Shown one piece after another: positions 55,863 through 64,000 of a DNA stretch of 64,000 nt. Source of the DNA: Macrocybe gigantea (Eukaryota > Basidiomycota > Agaricomycetes > Agaricales > Callistosporiaceae). The stretch covers positions 49,681 to 113,680 of the forward strand of contig SJRY01000164.1 in NCBI GenBank assembly GCA_011319805.1. Direction: 5' to 3'. Made by a program: the position numbers and the translations under genes. Each line of letters opens with the position of its first letter. Position 1 is the first letter of the stretch. The notes beneath the pieces were generated by a model. The model was not told the DNA's origin. It did not search any database and saw only the letters and a program-made list of their open reading frames with translations.

Positions 55863-57015
55863 GGGATTGTCATTGACCTTTGTGACTATTACAATAGGCC
55901 TGGGTACAGTTCATGCAACGTCCCTTGTTATGGCTGCATTTTGTTCTAATGCCTCAAGCATATTAGATAGCACTTGCATTTCATGAATCTGTAATTCGGT
56001 ATGATTCTGCAGGCTTCAATTGGAACCAGTACAACCTAGATTGTATGGATCTCTGACAATGTGATTCCATTGGCCTATCCATCCTACAAAGGAGTCCAGA
56101 AAAATTTCTTCCATGGTAAGCTCCTGCCTATGCTGGTAATGATGAAGCAAGATATACCATAGCTGAATATTGAATTCAGGTCCTCCATTGCTTGTATTGG
56201 TATTTTGGCATCAGTATTATGAAGATGATCATGAATAACCAAGATACACTCTGCAGAACCTCAAACAGATATAGTGAAGCAATGGCCTTCTACCTCAGCT
56301 CCTCTATCACCTGGATAGCTAGGAATCTCCTGCAAGTATACTTCAGCTGACACACTAAGCACTAGCCCTATTTGGAGTTGGCATAATCATACTGGTACAG
56401 TCTGGTGTGGCCAATGTCCCAGGGAGTCTCAGAGGCCTAGGTACTAGTGTGCAAGCCATGCTGGCAGGCCAAACTCAGGGTCTTCTAGCTTGCAAGCCTC
56501 CAGCCCCTAGCTAAGTAATTGTGCATGATCATAGATAACATACTCTGCTGATGATGTTCATCATACAGTGAAGCGAAGCCCAGCCCAATTACAAGCAATC
56601 TCATTATCTCTAGGCATTGAAGGGCATCTCTCTAGAATTACTTCAGCTGCTCATTCAAGAACATCACTAATTTTACAAGTCAATACTATGCTTGCCTGAT
56701 CTTCGAGGTCAGTAAGCAAACTGTGGACTCTCTCAATTTGCTTATGATACCAGTGCACTAGCTGCACTCATAGATCATGCAGCAAATTGTCAGGTACAGA
56801 TATTATTAGCTTTTTGCCATTGTCCACAATCTGATATTTATCCTCAGATATTCATAAAACATCAAAATGGCTTTCAGGATTTATAGTCACTGAAATTGTA
56901 GGAAAATCAGCAATGCGGGCCTGCAGATAGTAAGATAATGCTTCTGTCTGGTAGTCCTCCATCTGATATTCCTTCCACTATTTCCAGACCATTTGATAAG
57001 TCTGCATAGACTGTA

Positions 57016-57168
57016 TGTTACAGATGTCACCCAAAGAACCATTCAATTTCTTATCTTATCTTTCCCATATCCCTTATCCTCCCCATCATGCTGTGCAGTG
57101 CACAGCCATCGAGTCATTTCACTTCTCTAGTCATCCTGAGTCACCTCCTTCCAGTCTTATTCATCCGT
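57016..57168 (+). repeat. Truncated family-1 LTR interrupted by the family-3 element
   Basis: It starts TGTTACAGATGTCACCC and follows the first 153 bp of the family-1 LTR to CAGTCTTATTCATCCG, where the family-3 LTR begins. The remaining half would lie beyond the window if this is a clean nested insertion. Confidence 0.85.
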
Positions 57169-58293
57169 TGATGAGCGCTCCGCACCGCTGACCGCTGATA
57201 AGTCCTAATTTGGTAATCCCGCCCCCGCATTCGAAATCATACCACTACTCGGCCCCCTCAGCATGATACCGCAGTCCAGTCGCTGACTTCTCGTTCGAGT
57301 ACTCGGGATGTCGACAACTCCGTGAGGCTTCCATTCCAGGTCCCTGACACTTCGCCAAACGCATCGCACACATACATTCCGGACATTCTGCGCTTCCTAT
57401 ACCGCCCAATCCGGTCAGGCAGTCTTATTCCTATATGCCTCCCCCGATTTCCAGATCCTGATATGGCAAGACTACTACCATTTTCGATATCGCACCGCCT
57501 CACGCCTTCCCGCGTTCCCGACACTGCCTCGCTGCAGTACATTCGAAACAAGGGATTTCGAGCGCGCTACCATTTCATCCACTCTCATTTCGAAATTCAT
57601 GACTCATATTTCACTGATACATTCTACGTTCCTTAGATTATTTTCACGTTCCATTCTACGACGCATGGCACCGGTTTCGGGATGTTCTTTTACCTACTGT
57701 TTCACCTTTATGTTCAGATTTCGAACGGACTTACATCTCCCCGACGTTTCAGCCACTAAACGACCCTTTCGAAATCATACGATACGTTCTCTCATTCGGT
57801 TTCAACTTCGCCGGTTATTCCGATACCCGAAATCTTCTCATCTATAAAAACCCATGTACTTGGCATTTGTAACACATAGAAAAAGTTACCGTCTCAGTCC
57901 TTCAGCAGTCTCGCAGTCTACGACTCGTGTGGAGTCCTTGTGTTATCCGATCTCAAAGTGTCGCGCTCGCGTGGAGCCACCGTACTCAGTCTCGAAATCA
58001 GTGTCTCTGGCTTCGCGTGGAAGTCATTATCATCAAAACCCTTCCGAAACCCTCACTGAAGCCCTCGATATCGCGCGGGAATTCAGCTAAGTCTAACAGC
58101 CTTGTTTCGAAAACCCCGAAACCCGCTCGAAACCATCCATATTCACTTCGTTCCATTCCCCCCTTTCACGCTACAGTCCCTCGGGTTACTCTGTGACTTG
58201 AACAGCTCGTAGTTTATACAGCCTCGGATAGGGACTGACGCTTCCTTCATTCCACCTTGTTGGTTTGTAGGTTAGTGCTACCCGATAGTTATC
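57169..58293 (+). repeat. 5' LTR of the family-3 element (1125 bp)
   Basis: It begins TGATGAGCGC and ends GATAGTTATCA, with TGAT/ATCA as inverted ends. A TATAAAAACCC box lies at about 57,842. Both ends were fixed by comparison with the inverted copy at 52464-53816. Confidence 0.85.
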
Positions 58294-58707
58294 ATTTTGG
58301 AGCCCACCGCGAGGGGCTAGTTCAAGATTTCAAGTAACCCCAACCGCCAATCTTCTACCTCGTCCACTGTTACCTCCCGCGCCCAGGCAGCCGCTCGCAG
58401 GAGACAAACCCCGGGTCCCCGAAATCTCCGTCGATCACCTGTTCCGCGCTCCCGAGCACCCTCTCCTGAACTCCTTATCTCTCTTCCCGACTCGCTACCT
58501 TCATCTCCCGAACCCTTATCCCCAGCCTCAGTCAAACAAGAAACGGATTCCGATCTAGAACTCCTTTCAGACCCGCTTTCGACACTAGACTCAAGTCCCA
58601 TCCTTATCAATCCAACTCCATCACAGTCCCCTCCTGAAAGAACCCCTTCCCGAAATATCCAACAACTCCGTGATCTCCGACAATCAGTTCGAAATCTGTT
58701 ATCCAGC

Positions 58708-60305
58708 ATGTCTAACAATGAAACCAACAATCCCGCGTCCGGCGCTGGTGTCGGTGACCCCGCTCCCGCACGGCTAGTAACTATGCCAGCTCGTGGCCAC
58801 TCCACAGCTCCACGTTTCGATCCCGCGCAGCCCCGTGAGCTCTCCCGATACTTCAGAGAACTCGACCACCTCTTCAGTGATGCCGGAGTCACGGGTGACG
58901 CGCAGAAGAAGGAGTATGCCATTCGTTATCCGACTTTGCGACCTCCGAGCTTTGGGAAAGCCTCCCGGAGTTCCAAGGTCGCCCTTATGCCGACTTCCGA
59001 GATGCCATTCAGCGTCTCTACCCCGGAGCTGAAGACAAACATCGCTATAACATGGGCGATTTAGACCGGCTCATTGGCGAAACCAGTCGCCTCGGCATCA
59101 GGACCCACGAGCAGCTCGCGGAATATTACCGCAAATTTTACACTATCACGAAGTATCTAGTTGACAAAGAAGAGATGTCGGCCAAAGAGCAAGCTAGGGC
59201 CTACGAACGCGCGTTCCCCACGGATTTACAAGCCAAAGTCCGAGATCGCCTCGAAGTCAAGTTCCCGGATTACGATCCCTATTTCACCCACTCGCTTGTC
59301 GATATACAAGATGCCGCAGCCTACGTTTTTAAACGGGAAGAACAGCCCGGAGCTTCGTCGGTCCGTTACCAGTCCATAGCCCCCGCAACCCGAAGTACTT
59401 CAGCCGCTCCAGAAACCTCTGTAAAACAGGAGGACCTTAACACCATCCTTGCGAGTATGACTCAAAACATCACAACCGGGATCAGCGACGTTCTCGTCAA
59501 GTTTATGCAGGCACAAGCCAATACTGGAGGCTTCCGACCCCGGGCTCCCGGAAACCGTCCCGAGGGCTGTCATTTCTGTGGTAAACCCGATTGTCGCATT
59601 AGGGACTGTGAGACGGCCGAGAATTATATCCGAGAAGGCCTTATCCGCCGTGATTTCAATGGGCGAATCACACTCCCGACACAGGCCGAAATTCCGAGAG
59701 CTATTCGAGGTGCCACTATGCAGGAACGTGTCAACGAATATTATAGGCAGTATCCTAACGAGCGACCACGCGGAATTATTACCTCCAATGCAGACACCAC
59801 CGGCCAAATGCTCCTTTCCGTCGCAACTTATAACCCTACAGAGAATCCCATAGTCCCGAGCGACTCCACCTATGCTTATGCCGTAAATCCCGCGGCCAGT
59901 ACCCAGGTCAACGACCGCCTGTCTGATATCCAAGAACGTATCCGTCAGCTAAATCTCGAAGCCCAAGTCCTCGCCAACCGCCGCACCGTTATGGATCATG
60001 TCGAAATCACCCGCAGAGGGCCGCCTCGCGCAAACCGCCGAGTCAATCCCGAAACTCCTGTAGTTGCTTCTTCACCTCGAAATCCAGAACCATCCCCAGG
60101 TCAGCCACGAATCCCGAGGCCAGTACTTCGGCATCAAAAGGTAAAGAAAAGGAAGTATCCCCAGCTCCTTCGTCGCAGACTCTTCCCGAGAATACCCAGG
60201 CCGAAACCATCCGTCACGAGGGACCCATCCATCCCTTCCGCGATGTTCCTGAAGTTCGTTACGCTCCTCCCACCACTCGAAACTTTGCAGCTCCCGCCCC
60301 AGTAG
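58708..60305 (+). pseudogene. gag of the family-3 element (frameshifted)
   Basis: It starts MSNNETNNPASGAG. Capsid-like blocks are FDPAQPRELSRYFRELDHLF, WESLPEFQGRPYADFRDAIQRL and MGDLDRLIGETSRLGI, followed by the knuckle CHFCGKPDCRIRDC. A one-base loss at about 58,935 separates YAIRYP from FATSELW. From 59,052 the frame is open for 417 codons, then shifts again near 60,110, where PEASTSASKGKEKEV is expected. The knuckle has Cys at the place of the usual His. Confidence 0.8.
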
Positions 60306-60309
60306 CCAA

Positions 60310-61380
60310 ACCAACTAACAAGGACCCCTCGAAACAACCCGCCTACAAGAACGTTTTCCCCGTCGTCGATAAGAAGCATGCAGATGAAATCTTCGAAACC
60401 GTTTTGAAAGGCACCACTCAAATCTCCAACGAGGCCCTCCTTTCCCTTTCCCCGAAATCAGATCGAAGATGCGCGAGCTTGTCACTCCAAAACGGGTAGC
60501 TAACGAGACCAACCCCATCGCAGTCATGTCCCAGGAGTACAGCATTCCCGAACCTGTGTTTCGAGCTACCATCGAAGAAATCCCCGACGAAGATACCACC
60601 CCGTCGAAATCAATCAACCTTAACGAACTCCCTTTCGGCATCGCAGATTCCAACGCCGCTACATATGGACAAGCCGCGCCACCGAGGGGCGCTACCATCA
60701 TCGAAGACCCGATTTCAACCTACATTTCGAGCATGAGCCGTGACCAGATCGATCCCGAACGCCTCATCGTAGCCAAAGAGAGTCATGCCCTTCGCTCTAT
60801 CACATGTCTCATCGATCATCAAGACTATGTTGAATGTGTCGTTGATCCCGGATCCCAATTATAGCCATGTCTGATGCAGTATGTCACAAGCTCGGGATCG
60901 CCTATGACCCTACCGTCCGCCTCGATATGCAGTCAGCCAATGGCGAAATGACAAATCGCTTGGATTATCCCGAAACATCCCGGTTACTATCAACGAAATC
61001 ACCCTCTACGCCCAAATCCATGTATTACCTAACCCCGCCTATGATATCCTCCTCGGTCGCCCCTTTGACGTCTTAACCGAATCTCTCGTCAAGAACTACC
61101 GGAACGAGGATCAAACCATCACAATACACGATCCCAACACCAACAGACGTACTACGATCCCGACTCAGCCCCGTGGCAAACCGAAATACATGATGCCAGG
61201 AAAGAAGACGGCTGCAGTGGATTTTTTTCGCAGATAGAGGACACGTTAGCTGACGGCGATTACGCTTTCGTTGTTTCCTCGGACAAAACTCAAGACAATT
61301 TGGACCTTCGCCTCGATTACTACGCCCAGGTTCCTGCTCCCAATCCCGTTCTAATTCGCTCCCGATACGTCCATTTCAAA
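60310..61380 (+). pseudogene. gag C-terminus and aspartic protease of the family-3 element
   Basis: NKDPSKQPAYKNVFPVVDKKHADEI continues gag. A shift near 60,455 leads to MRELVTPKRVANETNPIAVM. The protease reads VECVVDPGSQL, then after a one-base loss AMSDAVCHKLGIAYD, and NPAYDILLGRPFDVL. DPGS replaces the usual D(S/T)G, as known in this fungal clade. Confidence 0.75.
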
Positions 61381-61715
61381 TTATCTTTCATCCTTATATC
61401 TTTCGGCCTGTGATATTTCCATTTCCCCGATTTCAGCTTTACTGTACGAGTCTAGTGGTCGTCCAACACGACCTCAGACGCAATTTCAGAGTGGTTTCAA
61501 CACCACGAACACTTCCTCTTCCGATTTTGTTTATTTATATGATGTGACCAGGTGCGCTCCGAACTTTCTAGACATACCCCTCCCGAATCGCGCGATACGT
61601 TCGCGAAACGTAAATACAAGCCCGTCGCCCTCAAAGTCCGTTCCGTCGTTGCCCCACTTCCGATAATGGCAAATTTCGAATCCTCCGCGAAATCCGCGGA
61701 GACCCGCTTGCCAGT

Positions 61716-63400
61716 ATGCCGAAACTATCCCCAAATCCCCCTCCTTTTATCCCGACCGGTCGCTATACCGAGGATCGTCGAAATCTCGTCGACAAGGCCC
61801 ATCCCGAAGGCTTCCTTTGGCCAGAAGAACGAAGACTGATGCACCACTTTATGTGCCTCCAGAACGGCGCCTTCGCTTGGACCGACCAAGAGCGCGGTCG
61901 ATTTCGAGAAGACTTTTTCCCTGCCGTCGAAATCCCTGTCATTCAGCACAAGCCTTGGATTCACAAGAACATCCCGATACCTCCTGGTATTTATGATGAA
62001 ATTTGTCAGCTCATTCGTCGAAAGATCGATGCCGGTGTCTATGAGCCCTCGAATTCCTCCTACCGCTCCCGGTGGTTCACAGTCGTCAAGAAAGATGGCA
62101 AGTCGCTTCGCATCGTCCACTCCCTCGAGCCGCTAAACAAAGTCACCATCCGTCATTCCGGAGTTACCCCGGTCCCTGATCACTTAGCAGAACAATTTGG
62201 TGGCTGCCCCTGTGGTGCGATGCTTGACCTCTATGTTGGCTACGATGAACGACTCCTCGCTGAAAACTCTCGGGATCTCACTACGTTCCAGACCCCTTTT
62301 GGCGCTATGCGACTTGTTACGCTCCCGATGGGCTGGACCAATTCCGTTCCTATATTCCATGATGATGTAACTTTCATCCTACAAGACGAGATACCGCATC
62401 TTACCATCCCCTATATCGATGATGTCCCCGTGAAAGGCCCAGATTCCGAATATCGACGTCCCGATAACAGTTTCGAAACCATTCCACAGAATCCCGGCAT
62501 CCGTCGCTTCGTTTGGGAACACTTTTGCAATCTGAACCGTGTTGTCCAGCGCATGAAGTATTCTGGAGGCACCTTTTCTGGCACAAAGCTCACGCTCTGT
62601 AGTCCAGAAATCACAGTTCTTGGACACCGTTGTACGCCTAAAGGTCGTCTTCCTGATGAATCCCGAGTTGTCGCAATCAAAACTTGGAAACCGTGCCGAG
62701 ACCTCTCAGACGTTCGCGCCTTCCTCGGAACGATTGGTGTCATGCGTATCTTCATTCGAAATTTCGCTCATCGCGCTGACGCCTTAGTCCGCCTTACGCG
62801 GAAGAATGTAGACTACGTCTTCGGTCAGGAGCAACTCGACGCACAGGAAGACCTGAAACAAGCCCTTATCACTTCTCCAGCTCTCCGACCCCTCGACTAC
62901 AAGTCGGAAGCCCCCATTATCCTCGCCGTCGATACCTCCTACATCGCAGTCGGTTACTTCCTTTGCCAATGCGACCCCGATAACCCTCGATCCGATATTA
63001 TAAACCGTTTCGGATCCACACTGAACGATCGCGAACGTCGCTTCTCACACCGAAACTCGAAATCATGGCTTATTCCGATCGGTCCGTGCAGTACGCATGT
63101 ACATCATTGGTGTATGAAACCTCGTTGTCGAAGTCGATGCCCGCTACATCAAAGGCATGCTAAACAATCCCGATATAGTCCCCTCTGCCAGTATCAATCG
63201 ATGGATCCTGACGATCCTGACATTCCACTTCACACTTGTTCATGTTCCTGGCTCTAGTCACGGTCCTGATGGTCTTTCCCGCCGACCAGGCGATCCCGAG
63301 CCTGACCAAGACGATATTTCGACGATTGGATCGACAGAGTCTATGGCTTCATCCATTTTGTTAACACCCCTCGATATCGTCCCGAAACACGTCGAAGTCA
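61716..63400 (+). pseudogene. Reverse transcriptase and RNase H of the family-3 element
   Basis: An open frame of 513 codons with HKPWIHKNIPIPPGIYDE, SRWFTVVKKDGKSLRIVHSLEPLN, GAMLDLYVGYDERLL, TPFGAMRLVTLPMGWTNS, IPYIDDVPVKGP (the YIDD catalytic site), AFLGTIGVMRIFIRNFAHRA and the RNase H start APIILAVDTSYIAVGYFL. From about 63,050 the frame shifts. MLNNPDIVPSASINRW and HFTLVHVPGSSHGPDGLSRRP resume the RNase H end. Confidence 0.88.
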
Positions 63401-63539
63401 TCATTTCGATATACCTAGGACAGGACATTTCAAGTGGGAGGACAGTCAAGCTGTCCTCACGAAACTCCTCCTCTCCCGAGTCCGAAGACCGTCTGGAAGC
63501 CAACCCTGACCTTCGACAGTCAGCTCCATCCTGTATGTA

Positions 63540-64000
63540 TTTGTTCCTCGTTCGAAATCAGCCATTGCCGACGATCAGCGTCTCGACCTCGTACAGGACT
63601 ATTTGACCACCTTGCGTCGTCCACCCAGTCTCACAGATTCTGCTTTCGAGGCCTTTGTTCGGTATTGCTTCCACTTCTTCGTTGCTGCTGACAAGTTATG
63701 GCGAAAGGACGATCAGGTAGTCAAACTCGTGATCCCTCGGAAATCGGCGTATGAACATCATCGCCCAAGCCATGAGACCTCGGTCACAAGGGCATCTACC
63801 CGACACGTACCTTGGTTTGTGAGCGCTTTGGTGGGCCCACATGCTGGCCGATATCTCTTGGTTTTGCAGGACTTGTCACATCTGTCAGCAACGACAGTCC
63901 CGACAGGTTCTCATCCCGCCAGTCGTGGCAGTACCCGCGCCCCTTTTCGGAAAATTCTATGCCGATACCATGAAGATGCCAAAGTCCAATGGCTACAGTA
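63540..64000 (+). pseudogene. Start of integrase of the family-3 element (cut by window end)
   Basis: Across shifted frames it reads RLDLVQDYLTTLRRPP, FEAFVRYCFHFFVAADKLWRKD, then a HHCC finger (HET...HKGIYPTRTLVCERFWW and CRTCHICQQRQ) and APLFGKFYADTMKMPKSNGY, the first catalytic Asp region. The rest lies outside the window. Confidence 0.75.

Larger units (their letters stand above)
51890..57015 (-). mobile_element. Second Ty3/Gypsy element (family 2), inverted and heavily decayed
   Basis: Reading on the minus strand from 57,015: degenerate gag, protease (about 55,862-55,590), RT and RNase H (about 55,020-53,817), an interruption by a 1.35-kb LTR, then the spacer that follows RNase H (SREFAAWMQLFFQIQGP and ILKEFCGHYEEDSFFQIILE...FKNFIIKDGLI). 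Integrase is missing. CpG is strongly depleted. I recognise the family from conserved blocks such as NAPATYQSLMNYIF and PVKYGP-like RVPLKYGPNSEPIF. Confidence 0.82.
57169..64000 (+). mobile_element. Third Ty3/Gypsy element (family 3), youngest, incomplete at window edge
   Basis: The 5' LTR at 57169-58293 is followed by TTTTGGAGCCCACCGCGAGG, a plausible primer-binding site (TGGAGCCC...). Then come gag, protease, RT, RNase H and the start of integrase. The sequence is CpG-rich, unlike the other elements. Several one-base losses shift the frame but there are few nonsense substitutions. The 3' part is outside the window. Confidence 0.88.

Overview
The window looks like nuclear DNA from an agaricomycete (mushroom-class) basidiomycete. 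Introns are short (mostly 47-80 bp), frequent and spliceosomal, and conserved genes are cut into as many as 22 exons. The gene families are typical of that group: a membrane-anchored protoglobin, a large G-alpha with a helical-domain insert, an SRPK-like kinase, HNH-type nucleases, and Ty3/Gypsy and tyrosine-recombinase elements. I cannot place it below class level.

Bases 1 to about 38,470 are gene-dense euchromatin. In order: protoglobin (-), 26S proteasome ATPase Rpt6 (+), a MOV10/SDE3-type RNA helicase with N-terminal zinc fingers (+), an unusual G-alpha subunit (-), tRNA-Val(CAC) with an 8-nt intron (+), a NIPA-type magnesium transporter (-), an SRPK-like kinase (+), a duplication mosaic containing one intact HNH-nuclease gene plus broken copies (17.5-24.6 kb), a small heat-shock protein (-), a CCDC6-like coiled-coil protein (-), a ChAPs (exomer-type) trafficking adaptor (-), aspartokinase (-), Xaa-Pro aminopeptidase P (+) and the 3' fragment of an endonuclease/exonuclease/phosphatase gene (-). 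I re-derived exon structures by joining conserved reading frames at splice signals. Most gene models close in frame.

Bases 38,470-64,000 are a nested transposable-element island. It holds a dead tyrosine-recombinase gene split by a solo LTR; a chromodomain-type Ty3/Gypsy element (40,107-48,506) with a tandem internal duplication and a nested solo LTR; a truncated acidic hypothetical gene; a minisatellite; tRNA-like sequences; a second, inverted Gypsy element (51,890-57,015) split by a 1.35-kb solo LTR; and a third Gypsy element (57,169 to the window end) that interrupts an LTR of the first family. The older elements carry transitions at CpG (CGA to TGA stops, CG to TG/CA), pointing to cytosine-methylation decay or a RIP-like process. 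The third element still keeps its CpGs.

Two cross-cutting observations matter for a reader. First, several conserved single-copy genes (G-alpha, ChAPs, aspartokinase) and the youngest transposon each show one-base deletions, some of them in homopolymers, which looks more like uncorrected sequencing error than pseudogenisation. Second, GC-AG introns are unusually common (5 of about 80 inferred introns), and exons as short as 7, 10 and 15 nt are needed to build conserved proteins. I found no CRISPR array, prokaryotic operon or clearly new multi-gene system. The least explained structure is the HNH/kinase/NIPA duplication mosaic.
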